This document shows positions 22,481 to 33,324 of a stretch of 64,000 nucleotides of DNA, one piece after another. This stretch comes from Tenrec ecaudatus. Its lineage: Eukaryota > Chordata > Mammalia > Afrosoricida > Tenrecidae. The position numbers and the translations under genes are program-made. The stretch lies in the NCBI RefSeq assembly GCF_050624435.1, contig NC_134545.1, positions 88,378,063-88,442,062 on the forward strand. Reading direction: 5' to 3'. The notes below the pieces were generated by a model. It worked only from the letters and a program-made list of their open reading frames with translations, was not told the origin of the DNA and searched no databases. Each line of letters starts with the position of its first letter. Position 1 is the stretch's first letter.

Positions 22481-23587
22481 TACCTTAGTGGAAGAACCAT
22501 ACAGAGGTGGCTCTCAGCCAAAGTGGATGCTTCTCCACAATCAAATCTCCTGCTTCCCAACACTGGCACATTGTTCCTGTCCAGGACTTTAAAGCAGTTT
22601 TGTGTTTGCTTGTTTGTTTTAACGTCTAGAATGTATCATTGTTATTTGTGGGAAGAGTTAGTCTGATAAAAGCCACTCTGCCAGCACCGCAACTGGAATG
22701 TGGGCATTTTTAATTTGTAAAAAGAAGCATATACATTCTTTAGGTAATAAAAATCTTTTAAACGGAAACTGGAATCAGAAGTTTGAGAAACCCAGTTGTG
22801 TGGGTCAAAGCTGAAAATGTCTAGTCCAAGTTGCGTGGTTGACAATTTGGTTGGAGATTAGCTTCAACCACGCAGCATGTATCTCTTTGGCAACAGTCAC
22901 CCTGTCACCGAGTCGCTGACAGAGTGGGAGGAGCGCAGCATCGTTTCTTCTTGGGCCCCATTCCAGGTAGCAACTTGTATCCTGTCCAGGCAAGCCTCCA
23001 GGAGGTGAGCATATGAAAACGACCCCTTAGCTAAGTGTCTATTACTCCCATGAGTCAGAGCAGCTTTGGCTCATCGGGCCTCACCCTTTACCTACACCAG
23101 CTCACAGCCCCTAAGTGCAGAGGGACCCTGCTTCTCAGGGAGACTACTCCTTCCAAAGAGAATTATTAACCTGGAGTTGCATCGACTTCCAGCCTTTGGA
23201 ATGGAGAGAAAGTTCATCTAAAAAAATAACGTGCAAATTCATCATTTGGGTGTATATATAGGTCCGAACCATCAAGCTGTACAATTAGTTGAGACTTGTA
23301 CAATATACTATATGTAAGTTATGCCAGAAGGAAATCTTGGTTTGGTTTTAAAATTGCAAGGGACTGAAGCACACCAGCATCCAGAGCCTTATAACCAACA
23401 GCAACAGGGAACTCGATTGGCATTACCTTCTCCCTCACACTGTGTTTCTTGAGAGAGAGAGAAGAGAGAGTTGGCACACATATGGGAAAATATTAGCAAT
23501 TGTTTCTTCAAAACAGCATTTAGGTGTCTGCTTTATTATTTTCTCAATGCTTGAGATATTTCACAATTACCAAGCAATCACATTCAC
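22481..23587. other. Intergenic, possible short L1 3' remnant
   Basis: No gene. A stretch at about 23220-23340 ('accatcaagctgtacaatta', 'ctatatgtaagttatgccag') resembles the 3' terminus of an old L1. The rest is unrecognised. Confidence 0.45.
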
Positions 23588-23750
23588 TGTCATTGACTCG
23601 ATTCTGACTCAGGGTAAGAACTGTTCCTATTGGTTTCCAAAACTAAATCTTTACAGAACTAGAAAGCCTCATTTTTACCCCTGAAGCGTGGTTGGTGGTT
23701 TCAAACTGCTGACCTTGTAGTTAGCAGACCAACTTGTAACACATGGCATC
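23588..23750 (-). repeat. AfroSINE
   Basis: Reverse-complement copy from 'actgtcattgactcgattct' to 'ttcaaactgctgaccttgta' and 'gttagcagaccaacttg'. Confidence 0.85.
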
Positions 23751-23774
23751 ACTGAGCTGCTAAGCATCAAGTCT

Positions 23775-23918
23775 GTGGTTGGAAGGACCAGCTGCTCTGC
23801 AGAAGCATGAAGCTGTCTATTTCCACAAAGCGAAGTCTCAGAAGCCCACAGGGGCAGTCTTATTCTGTCCTAGCGGGTCACCATGGGTCGGACCCGATGA
23901 GTCCATGGGGGTGCTTCT
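23775..23918 (+). repeat. AfroSINE, 5'-truncated
   Basis: 'gttggaaggaccagctgctc' to 'gtcggacccgatgagtccat', which is the plus-strand body and tail. Confidence 0.75.
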
Positions 23919-23921
23919 TGC

Positions 23922-23984
23922 ACCAACCAGACCATGGCCATCAGGTTGATTTCCACTCACAGTGCCCCTATAGAACAGACAAGA
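23922..23984 (-). repeat. AfroSINE, left part split by an L1
   Basis: 'ccatcaggttgatttccact' to 'cctatagaacagacaaga' is the AfroSINE tail region in antisense. It continues without loss at 25944. The repeated AACAGACAAGA marks the L1 insertion point. Confidence 0.88.
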
Positions 23985-25932
23985 CTGACCCATAGCCCTA
24001 CAGGGGACAAGACTGGAGACACAGTATGGGAATTCTGCCAGGTCTGATCCCGCCACACTGAGGCACAACACAAAGGGTGTGCAACAGAACAGCAAGGGAA
24101 CAGAGCAACGAAGTCCCCAGGGAATACCAAAAATAGACTTTGGGGCCAGGGCTTGGCGCCCCAAAAGACTCGATTGGAAAACACTACTAAAGGCCAACAA
24201 ACAGTCCTTGAACAAACTATAAGCTTTTCTTTCTTGTTGTGTTTTGTTGTCATTGGTTTATTGTTGTTGTTGTTGTTTTGTTTTGTTGCTTGGTTTTGCT
24301 CTGTCTTGTTTTTGTGCATGTTATTATCTCTGCAGGTCTGTCTAAATAAGATAGGCTGGTTGAACAATCTGGAGGAGAAAACAATGGGACTGAAGGTTCC
24401 AGGGGGACATGGGAGAGGGGGAGGGAAGGGGAAAGGTAGTGGTGTTAACAAACCCAGGGACAAGGGAACAAGTGATCCAAATTGGTGGTGAGGAGAGTAT
24501 AGGAGGCCTGGTAGGGCATGATCAAGGGTAATGTAACCAAGAGGAATTACTGAAACCCAAATGAAGACTGAACATGATAGTGGGACAAGAGGAAAGTAAA
24601 AGAAAATAGAGGAAAAATCTAGGAGGCAAAGGGCATTTATAGAGGTCTAAATAAAGGCATGAACATATGCAAATATATTTATATATGAGGATGGGGAAAT
24701 AGATCTATGTGCCTATATTTATAGGTTTAGTATTAAGGTAGCAGAAGGACATTGAGCCTCCACTCAAGTACTCCCTTCATGCAAGAATACTTTGTTCTAT
24801 TAAACTGGCATTCTATGATGCTCATCTTCCCGAAACAATCGCTGAAGACAAAGCGGGTGAATAAACAAATGTGGTGAAGAAAGCTGATGGTGCCCGGCTG
24901 TCAAAAATGTAGCGTCTGGGGTCTTAAAGGCTTCAAGGTAAATAAGTGGTCATCTAGCTCAGAAGCAACAAAGTCCACATGGAAGAAACACACAAGCCTG
25001 TGTGATCACGAGGTGCTGAAGGGATCAGTTATCAGGCGTCAAAGAACAAAAAAATCATATCACTGTGTGCTCACCTCCATGATACCATTGTTGAAGACAA
25101 ATGGGTGCATAAGCAAATGTGGTGAAGAAAACTGATGGTGCCTGGCCAGCAAAAGATATAGTGTCTGGGATCTTAAGGGCTTGAAGGTAAACAAGCAGCC
25201 ATCTAGCTCAGAGGCAACAAAGCCCACATGGAAGAAGCACACCAGCCTGTGCAATCACGAGATGCCGAAGGGATCAGGTATCAGGCATCAAAGAACAAAA
25301 TATCATATAATTATGAATGAGAGGGGAGTGCAGAGTGGAGACCCTAGGCCCATTTGAAGGCCATGGACATCCCCTTACAGAAGGGTCTTGGGGAGAAGAT
25401 GAGCCAGTCAAGGTGCAATGTAGCAACTATGAAACATCCAACTTTCCTCTATGCTAAATGCCTGCCCCCCCGCCCCCACTATCATGATCCCAATTCTACC
25501 TTACAAATCTGGCTAGCCCACACTGGTACAGATAGGAACTGGAAACACAGGGATTCCAGGGTGGATGACCCCTTCAGGACCAGTGGTGCAAGTGGCGATA
25601 CTGGGAGGGTGGAGGGAGGGTGGTTTGGAAAGAGGGAACCGATTACAAGGATTTAGATATAACCCCCTCCCTGGGGCATGGACAACAGAAAAGTGGGTGA
25701 TGGGAGACATTGGACAGTGCAAGATATAACAAAATAATAATTTATAAATTATCAAGGGTTCATCAGGGAGCAGGGAGAGAAGGGAAAAATGAGGATTTGA
25801 CGCCAGGGGCTTAAGTGGAGAGCAAATGTTTTGAGATGAGGGCAATGAAGATAAAAAGGTGCTTTACACAATTGATGTATGTATGGATTGTGATAAGAGT
25901 TGTATGAGTCTCTAATAAAATAATTTTAAAAA
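23985..25932 (+). mobile_element. L1 copy, 3' UTR only, inserted in an AfroSINE
   Basis: Aligns with the 3' UTR of the L1 at 16528-19274, entering it at about that copy's 17520 and ending at the same 'gtgataagagttgtatgagtctctaataaaat' terminus with an A tail. Target-site duplication AACAGACAAGA (11 bp) lies at 23974-23984 and 25933-25943. No coding sequence is included. A segment of the UTR (about 24818-25060) is repeated at about 25062-25290 in direct orientation. Confidence 0.92.
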
Positions 25933-25943
25933 AACAGACAAGA

Positions 25944-26058
25944 ATGGCTCCATTGGGCTTCTGAAGCTGTAAATCTCCACGGAAGCAGGCTGCCTCTTCA
26001 TTCTCCCCCTGAGCCACTGGTGGACTGAAACCGCTGACCTTTGGTCTGGCAACCAGGG
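25944..26058 (-). repeat. AfroSINE, right part split by an L1
   Basis: Completes the copy begun at 23922: 'tggctccattgggcttctga', then 'ggactgaaaccgctgacctt' and the head 'ctggcaaccagggtgtga'. Confidence 0.88.
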
Positions 26059-26955
26059 TGTGAGAATCTTTTGTTTTCTTTCCATTGAGCTGTACTTCCT
26101 ACTGAAGGCTGTAGTCTTGGATCTTCATCAGGAACCACATCAAGCCTGCATATTGTTCATGAGCCTTCCTCCAGTCCTGATGCCGACTGAGTTCTTCTTC
26201 ACAGACTCCAGCTTCTTGGCTTATTTGCTCAACATACACGTTGTATATGTATGGTGAGATGACTACAATCTTAAGACACACTTGTCCTAATTTTAAACCA
26301 TTTGGTAGGCCCTGATTCTGTCCAAAAGACTGTTTCTTGGTGTGCATGAGCACAACTGAATGTTCTAGAATTCCCATTCTTTGCAATGTTATCCACAGTC
26401 TGTTATGATAGACATAGTCACACGCCTTCACATAGTCACTAAGACACAAGGAAACATCACCTGGAATTATCTGCTTTCAACCAAGACCCATCCGACATCA
26501 TCAGAGATTTCCCTTATGCCACGTCCTCTTCTGAACCCAGCTGGCCTTTAGGGCAACTCCTTGTCAATGCGCTGTGGCAGCCACTTTCCAATGAGCTTCA
26601 CCTGTCGTATGAATGATATTGTTCAATACTTTCTGCAGGCTGTTGGGTCACTTCTCTTTAGAACAGGCATAAATCTGGCCCTCTTCCAGTGGGTTGACCA
26701 GGTAACTGGCTTCCAAATGTCCTGGCACAGAGGAGTGAGTGCTTCGGTGATGTGCCACCAACTCCTGGAGCCTTTTTAAAAATAATGCTTTCGGTGAAAT
26801 GTGGACTTCCTTCGGGGTCTCTGGTTCTTTGTTGTTGCTCCCTCTTGAGCTGTTTGAACGTCGACCAGTTCTTTTGGGCACGGTGACTCTGTGTGTACGT
26901 TCCACCTTTTCGTCTCCCGTGGAATCCTTCATTACTGAGCCTCGGAGGTTGAGTT
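26056..26955 (-). pseudogene. RTE LINE reverse-transcriptase fragment
   Basis: Antisense RTE sequence corresponding to the middle of ORF2. It runs from 'ttttgttttctttccattga' through 'catattgttcatgagccttc', 'attttaaaccatttggtagg', 'cttctctttagaacaggcat' and 'gactctgtgtgtacgttcca'. The span covers the RT palm region through the segment before it. Multiple stops and indels break the frame; dead copy, both ends missing. Confidence 0.85.
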
Positions 26956-26964
26956 TGAGAACAA

Positions 26965-27105
26965 AGCAGCATGGCTCCCAAGGGCATCTAAGGCACGTGG
27001 GAGCAGATAGGCTCGTGTTTCTTCCGTGGAAAAGCTGGTGAATTTGAACTATAGACCTTCTGGCTGGAAGCCCAACACTGAGCACACTGCGCTATCAGGG
27101 TTCTT
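26965..27105 (-). repeat. AfroSINE, 3'-truncated
   Basis: Antisense body and head: 'gctggtgaatttgaactata', 'gcgctatcagggttcttt'. Confidence 0.75.
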
Positions 27106-27135
27106 TGAGAAGGACAACAAAACCCAACCAAATGA

Positions 27136-27300
27136 AACCCACTGCATGGAGTCAATTCCAACTCACAGCAACTGTATAGAAGATTTCCTAGACTGCAACT
27201 CTTGACGGGAGCAGACAGTCTGCCTCATCTTTCTCCCTCCAAGTGCCTGCTGGGTTTGAATTTCTGCCCTTGTACTTAACAGTCCAACACCTAGCCAACA
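27136..27300 (-). repeat. AfroSINE
   Basis: Antisense copy from 'cactgcatggagtcaattcc' to 'gggtttgaatttctgccctt' and 'caacacctagccaacag'. Confidence 0.85.
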
Positions 27301-27322
27301 GCATTGCCAAAGCTACTTCCTT

Positions 27323-27351
27323 GGTGTGTGTGTGTGTGTGTGTGTGTGTGT
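27323..27351 (+). repeat. (GT)n microsatellite
   Basis: About 14 uninterrupted GT units. Confidence 0.97.
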
Positions 27352-28119
27352 ACACCCATGGGTCAAGATTTACGTTTGCTGAGTGGCGCATAACTGTAAC
27401 TATTGAAAATTCACGAGCTGTTATTAAGTAACTCACATTTGGTTGACTTTTACTTAAAATAGCGCTCTTAGATTATACATTGAGTCTGAGGCCACAGAAT
27501 TACTAAATTGGTAGCTGGCCACTGAGCCTCAAAAGGAAAATTCTTTTCAACACTGATTCGAGTAGCCAGTGGGACCGGAGATTGTCTCAGAGGCAGACAG
27601 GCAGAAAGTTTTCTCCTGTCTTCCAGGAACCAAGGTCTGTCCTCTGTGAAAGACCCTGTGCTGCCCAGGCAAATCCCAAGGGAGAAGAGAGCCAGGGAGG
27701 CGCATTTGCTCTCTGCTCAAACCTCCGAAGCTCTGCACGGAAGGTGCCCTGCCCTCCCTGGTTGGCAGTGTTGCCAGGGCAGCCTCCTTTGTTGACATAC
27801 CGGGGCTGCCGCTTGCGACTTGTTGCACAAGGTAATCCTCCAAGGAACGGCGCCTGCTGGCAGCCTTGCAATTCAAAAAAGGGCTTCAGCTGTACAGGAC
27901 GAAGACGGATCCCTGCAGGAACGTGCTTTCTGCCACTTTCCAGGTGGCGTGTTTTTGTCTTTCAGCCATCAGCATGACATCCTGGGTTCTTCCTCCGTCC
28001 ATCCCTGAGGAGCTAGCCATCCCCGGTAGCATTTCACACGTGGGCTTTCGTGGGATTTAGGGGAGTCCCAACTCTAGCTCCCCTAAGCCCCCTCCTTTCT
28101 GTGGGCCCAAAGCTCCTGT
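27352..28119. other. Intergenic, nothing recognised
   Basis: GC-moderate sequence with open frames up to 131 codons on both strands (27547-27977). None carries a motif, a plausible splice pattern or any similarity I recognise, so I make no gene call. Confidence 0.5.
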
Positions 28120-28640
28120 GACACTCACGGTGCTCTGCATGACAGAGACCTGGGGGTCACTATCCACTCTCACTCCCCTCCACAGTGGTCAGCCTCCTCA
28201 TGACTCTGCTCCATTCCTGTCTCTGACGTCTGTCTCCTTCACACACATCCACACACATCCATTCCTCATCCTTACCTGAATCCTTGCCGACATCATCTCT
28301 CTGGTCTACCTGACGCTAGTCTCGCCCTAATGCAATGCTTCCTCCACTCCACTCTGTTCCCCAAATGTAGACTGGATGCCACCTCTCAGCTTAAAAAAAT
28401 CCCCCAATGCCCCCAACCCCTTCACCCCACCATCCACACACATATCATTTCCAGAATGAAATGCCAGCGACTCTTCTGGGCACACGGAGTTCTTTGTGAA
28501 CCAACCACCCGCACCCAGAGCTCCAAGCCCACTGCCACAGCCCCTGTGCAGCCTGTCCCTGGGCCATGCTGTTCCTGCTGTGGTTCCCCGCCGCCTCATG
28601 GCAAGTCCTTCTGGTCAATTCAGATGACTTGAACTCTCAG
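28120..28640 (+). repeat. Ancient mammalian interspersed repeat, unnamed
   Basis: The block order 'ctagtctcgccctaatgcaa', 'cagcttaaaaaaatccccca', 'ccatgctgttcctgctgtgg' follows a widespread ancient mammalian repeat. Its consensus includes 'ctgcttaaaaccctccaatggc' and 'catgctgttccctctgcctg'. I recognise the pattern but cannot name the family with certainty. Confidence 0.5.
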
Positions 28641-28782
28641 CACGGTCATCACCTCCTAGGACACAGGGCCTGACCCCGGCCAGAACAGCAGCCAATCTCC
28701 CTGGCACTGCCTGTCAGAGCTTTGGAGTTGTCAAGAAGGAAAAAAAATCTGGATTAAAAAAATAATGAATTTCTCTTTTTCC

Positions 28783-28916
28783 AAGCCCCTAGCCCTAAAT
28801 CTTTATGTGAGCAGGCAGCCGCATGTTTGTCCCACAGAACGACTGGTGGGTTTGAACTGTAGGCTACCGGGTGACCAGGCCAATGCTTATCCCACCATGA
28901 CACCAGGGCTCCTTCA
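28783..28916 (-). repeat. AfroSINE
   Basis: Antisense copy: 'ccctaaatctttatgtgagc', 'ggtgggtttgaactgtaggc' and the head 'ccatgacaccagggctcctt'. Confidence 0.88.
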
Positions 28917-29455
28917 CAGATGGCCAAATAAACAAAGACCCGAGAAGCCTCAGGAGAAATACAATGGGTTTGGAATGGGGTGCTTCTGGCTTGTGTCCTG
29001 TGGGCAAGTCCTCAGAGCCCATCTCCCTACTGATTGGAAACCTGCCCTCCTGCTTTTTGCTGGTTCCTTGATGTGACCACAAATGAGCAGAAATAGCAGC
29101 CCACACCCAGACCTCTGGCTCGTCTGTTTGCATGTGTTGATGGCCTCTCCCCAGACACACTGCTGACACCAGTACTGTCCGGGCAGCTGCCATTCTCAGG
29201 AGTAGAGTCCCTGTTTTTGCCCTCTATCAGGGCAAGGCATGCTGGGACAGGAGCAGAAAAACACAAGCACAGGCCTGGCTTGCTGGCTCTTCCTGAGGTG
29301 CTGGGCTGGGCTGGGCTGGGCTGACTTGGCTTGGCTACTGGAATGAGTAATTTCTTTTCAGGCCCCTTCATGTTGGGGTAAGACTCATTGCTCAGGTGTT
29401 GAGGATGTTGCTCCTGAATTAGGTTCCTTCTGTCCATGCCTTGGAATCGTGCACA
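28917..29455. other. Intergenic, with a GGGCT pentamer tract
   Basis: No gene. Four to five GGGCT/GGCTG units lie at 29301-29322. Confidence 0.5.
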
Positions 29456-29497
29456 AGAAGGGAGCTGATACCAAGGGTTCCATAGAAAGGAAATGTC
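29456..29497 (+). repeat. Older L1 3' UTR, left part
   Basis: 'ggagctgataccaagggttc' to 'agaaaggaaatgtc' is L1 3' UTR sequence that resumes at 30408 after a younger L1. The repeated AGAAAG(G/T)AAATGTC is the target duplication. Confidence 0.75.
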
Positions 29498-30393
29498 ATG
29501 CTCACCCTCCCGACACAACGACTGGAGCCAAAGCGGGTGAACAAGCAAATGTGGCGAAGAAAGCTGATGGTGCCCGGCTATCAAAAGAGATAGTGTCTGG
29601 GGTCTTAAAGGCTTGAAGGTGAACAAGCTGCCATCTAGCTCAGAAGCAACAAAGCCCACATGGAAGAACACACCAGCCTGTGTGATCACGAGGTGTAGAA
29701 GGGATCAGGTATAAGGCATCATAAAAAAATATATCTTACCATAGTGAATGAAGGGGGAAGTGCAGAGTGGAGACCCAAAGCCCATTTGTCGGCCACTGGA
29801 GATCCCCATAGAGGGGTCTAGGGGAGGAAATGGGTCGGTCAGGGTGTGATGTAGCATGATGAAGAATACAGCTTTCCCCCAGATCCTAAATGCTTCCTCC
29901 CCCCAACTACCATGATCCGAATTCTACCTCGCAAGTCTGGATAGAGCAGAGGTTGTACACTGGTGCATATAGGAGCTGGAGGCACAGGGAATCCAAGGTG
30001 GATGATACCTTCAGGACCAGGGGTGTGAGGGGCGATACTGGGAGAGTAGAGGGTGAGTGGGTTGGAAAGGGGGAACCGATTACAAGGATCTACATGTGAC
30101 CTCCTCCCTGGGGGACGGACAACAGAAAAGGGTGTGAAGGGAGACGCCGGATAGGGCAAGATATGACAAAATAATAATTTGAGAATTATCGGGGGCTCAT
30201 GGGGGAGGGGGGAGAAAGGAGGGAGAGGGAAAGAAAAGGGAGGACCTGATGCAGGGGGCTTAGGTGGAGAGCAGATGCTTTGAAAATGATTAGGACAAGG
30301 AATGTACAGATGTGCTTTGTACAATTGATGTGTGTATGTGTGTGGATTGTGATAAGAGTTGTATGAGCCCCTAATAAAATGTTTTTTAAAAAA
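29498..30393 (+). mobile_element. L1 3' UTR copy inserted into an older L1
   Basis: Starts at 'atgctcaccctcccgaca' and ends with 'gataagagttgtatgagccc' plus 'taataaaatg' and an A tail. Target-site duplication AGAAAG(G/T)AAATGTC (14 bp, one mismatch) lies at 29484-29497 and 30394-30407. No coding part. Confidence 0.88.
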
Positions 30394-30407
30394 AGAAAGT
30401 AAATGTC

Positions 30408-30508
30408 TAGAAAATAATAATGGCAACATATGTACCAATATGCTTCATACAATTAATGTATGAATGGTTATAAGAGCTGTAAGAGCCTCCAATAAAATGA
30501 CATATTTT
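30408..30508 (+). repeat. Older L1 3' end, right part
   Basis: 'gaaaataataatggcaacat' to 'agcctccaataaaatgacat' completes the older L1 3' UTR broken by the insertion at 29498. Confidence 0.8.
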
Positions 30509-30511
30509 TTT

Positions 30512-30608
30512 ATCATTTTACTGGGGGCTCTTACAGCTCTTATCACAAGCCATACATACATCCAATTTGTCAAGCACATTTGTACGTATGTTGCCATCAT
30601 CATAAAAT
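30512..30608 (-). repeat. L1 3' end, inverted relative to its neighbour
   Basis: 'atcattttactgggggctct' to 'tatgttgccatcatcataaa' is the reverse complement of the L1 3' end that precedes it. The two stand tail to tail around an A/T run. Confidence 0.85.
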
Positions 30609-30815
30609 GATCTTTTAATAATAATTATAATAATAAGAAGAAGAATGGAACAGGACCTGTGACCACAGGTCTCCTCTGACCCACCAGAGTGGATGCTGGT
30701 GTGGGAGATGGTTCTGTTTTGGTTCACAGTACCATGATCCTCCCTGAGGAGGGTCACAACACCTTTCACGTTTTCTCCCCTCATTGTTTGAGACAGTGAT
30801 TTTCAGTTGAACTTC

Positions 30816-31372
30816 TGTGGTAACGCAGTGACACGGGACAGATGATTTCCATGTGCAGCATCCTGCAGGGAGGGGTCATAAGTGATTTCCTTGGAACCAT
30901 ATGGTAATGCCATCCAATCCTCTCCCTCCCAATCAGGTTACAGCCTAGTGATCCCTCCTTGCGGGCGAGGCCTTTTCATGAGGATTCTGGGAACTTCCTC
31001 TCTCTTGATTCTGCCATCAGAAGAGGTTGGCCACTCTCTCTCATTCTCTGCTTCACATTCCTGTTGACTAGCCACATGGAGCCACACTGATGGCATCCAG
31101 GCATGGGAGATGCTTCCACTGCCACTGGATCCATAGGACTTTCCAGCCACCGGCCTATGATCTTTCTGTATTTGGCATCGTTTGTGCTTCATTGAGTCTG
31201 AAGGGATTCATGGGCTAATATCAGATTTATGGGCTAATATTGAACTTGGGGACTTGATCTGGACTGGGCTGGGATGTTTTATTGATGCATAATTACTTTG
31301 TGCTATAAAGTTCTCTCTTACACATATGAGTCTCAATGAATTTTGTTTCTCAAGTCAACCCGATCTAACACA
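30816..31372 (+). repeat. MaLR (MLT1)-like LTR
   Basis: Begins about 'tgtggtaacgcagtgaca' and ends 'caacccgatctaacaca'. It shares 'aggattctgggaac', 'gccactggatccataggact' and 'tttgtttctcaagt' with the LTRs at 4558 and 5614. More diverged at its 5' end; I see no clean target duplication. Confidence 0.7.
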
Positions 31373-31379
31373 TGAAAAA

Positions 31380-31905
31380 ATCATATCCTTGTTATTTAAC
31401 ACTTTAAAGAGATCTTGTGCAATAGATTTAGCCAATGTAATAAGTCCTTGGATCCATGACTGCTGCTTCCATGAACATTGTTCATGGATCCAAGCAAGGT
31501 GAAATCTTTGATCACACCAACCTTTTCTCCATTGGTCATGGGTTATTTACTGGTCCCGTTAAGAGGATTTGGGTGTTCTTTACATTGAGTTGCAATTCAC
31601 ACTGAAGGATGCAATCCTTGACCGTCGTCAGCTAGTGCTTCAGTGAGTGAGGCTCTCAGCAAGCAAGGCTGTGTCACCTACATATTGAAGATTGTTAATA
31701 AGCGTTCCGCCAACCCTGATGTCTTCCTCCTCCTCCTCCTCCTCCTCCTCCTCTTCCTTCTTCTTCTTCTTCTTCTTTTCTTCATATGGCTCTGCTTCTC
31801 TGATGATTTGCTCAGTATACAGATTGAATAAGAAAGGTGAAAGGATGTAATCCACCTTTCCTAAGGTTAAACCATGCAGCATCCAACCCTGCTATGCCAT
31901 CAAAT
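31380..31905 (-). repeat. RTE LINE fragment with an internal (CCT)n/(CTT)n tract
   Basis: Antisense RTE text: 'cactttaaagagatcttgtg', 'tgactgctgcttccatgaac', 'attgagttgcaattcacact', 'cagcaagcaaggctgtgtca'. A pyrimidine triplet tract at 31722-31785 sits where the RTE sequence should read 'cgttcttcttcatat', so the microsatellite grew inside the element. Frame destroyed. Confidence 0.85.
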
Positions 31906-32218
31906 CACCTTTTCAAGTTTCTCTAAGTAGATATGTCTGTACATCGACACTAATTGTGTTGTCTCTGCATTAGAAGCAGCCAAGCCAACTCACCCAACAG
32001 CTACCTCGGAGGAAGAGGATGAGGTGAAGGTAGACAGAGAAGAGGAGGATGGAATGTTTTTACCTGCACCTTTATCTCCTTACGACTGGACTAGTTTTAA
32101 AATTATAAACTACACACATACATTTTTTCTTCCAATAAAAAGAGCTATCAATAGCATTCTCTCTCTCTGGGACCCACTCTCTCACCTGTTTCTTCATCTG
32201 TCTAATAAGCCATAAGCC
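31906..32218. other. Intergenic, nothing recognised
   Basis: No exon or repeat recognised; 31970-32070 is purine-rich. Confidence 0.45.
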
Positions 32219-32231
32219 ACCATGCTGATAT

Positions 32232-32335
32232 AAATATATATAATTTTATTGGGGGCTCTTACAGTTCTTATAACAATTCATACATCAATTGCATCAAGCA
32301 CATCTGTGCATATGTTGCCTTCGTCATTTTCAAAA
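32232..32335 (-). mobile_element. Very short L1 3' end insertion with perfect TSD
   Basis: Only about 104 bp of L1 3' end ('ttttattgggggctcttaca' to 'tatgttgccttcgtcatttt') in antisense. It is flanked by ACCATGCTGATAT at 32219-32231 and 32336-32348 (13 bp, perfect). Confidence 0.9.
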
Positions 32336-32360
32336 ACCATGCTGATATTTATGAAGCACT

Positions 32361-32537
32361 TTCCTGGTGGCATTGTTAGGTAATCATTAATTAACTGCAA
32401 GGTTGGTGGTTCAAACCCACCAGTCACCCATGGTAGACAGTTGAGGAGGCCGCCTGCTCCTGTAAAGATTGACAAGGCTTTGGGAGCCCTTCTAGGGTCA
32501 CTGAGCTGGACCTGGCTCCATGGCTGTGGGCTTGGGG
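32361..32537 (+). repeat. AfroSINE
   Basis: Head 'ttcctggtggcattgttagg', B-box region 'gcaaggttggtggttcaaac', tail 'gctccatggctgtgggcttg'. Confidence 0.85.
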
Positions 32538-32589
32538 TTTGTCCTTTGCTATGAGTTTGGTTACTTGGCATCAGACTCCCTAGTGATTT

Positions 32590-32775
32590 CTTCACATGCA
32601 CTACCTCATTCACATACACCCCTTGCCAATCCAAGAGGTAGGATTCCTTCCATCTTACAGAGGAGGAAATTAATGCTCAGAACATTCAAGCAACTTGCCC
32701 CAGGTCATACCTAGTAAGTGGTAGAGGTAGGGATAGAACTTGGTACTTTTTGACTTCAAATCTCACACTCTTCAG
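32590..32775 (+). repeat. MIR SINE
   Basis: 'ttacagaggaggaaattaat', 'aacttgccccaggtcatacc' and 'agtaagtggtagaggtaggg' give the complete MIR core and 3' part. Confidence 0.85.
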
Positions 32776-33143
32776 CCCACGGTCAGATGAAATGCAGGTG
32801 GAAGACATTCTGACCACTGCCAGGTGGGGTGCACAGACCAACACACGTTGTTAGCACACGTTTCCAGGTGGGCGTCTCCTACCCACCTAAGCAGCAGCCT
32901 GGATTGGGTGGGACACCCATCCCTCAGCAGGCAGGCTCTGCTTAGCACCCTCTCAGCCGAGAAGTTTGTTTTCCATCCTACTCATGGTCCATCAAATAAG
33001 TTTTTGATATGCACAACCCAACAGCCATCAAGTTTCTTCCCGAAAAATAAATTTTAAAATCCACAAATTTTAATTCTAAGCGCCTAAAATACATTTCAAT
33101 GCAGATGAACATGAGCAAACAAAATGCCTGAAATAAGGCCATT
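32776..33143. other. Intergenic, nothing recognised
   Basis: No gene or certain repeat. A-rich stretch at 33040-33075. Confidence 0.45.
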
Positions 33144-33320
33144 CTGACTCAGTAACATTACTGGACGGAGTGGAACTGCTCCATAGGGTTTCCAGGACTG
33201 TAGGTCTTACAAGAGCAGACTGTCTCGTCTTTCTTCCAATGGGCAGCTGGTGGGTTTGAAACACCCACCTTGTGGTTAGTAGCCAGTGCTCACCCCAATG
33301 CACCACCGAGCCTCCTTGCC
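33144..33320 (-). repeat. AfroSINE
   Basis: Antisense: 'catagggtttccaggactgt', 'gtgggtttgaaacacccacc', head 'ccaatgcaccaccgagcctc'. Confidence 0.88.
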
Positions 33321-33324
33321 TAGG

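Noticed and set aside
27547..27977. 131- and 109-codon frames on opposite strands
   Set aside because: No recognisable protein similarity, domain or splice signals, and mutual overlap suggests a chance low-stop interval.
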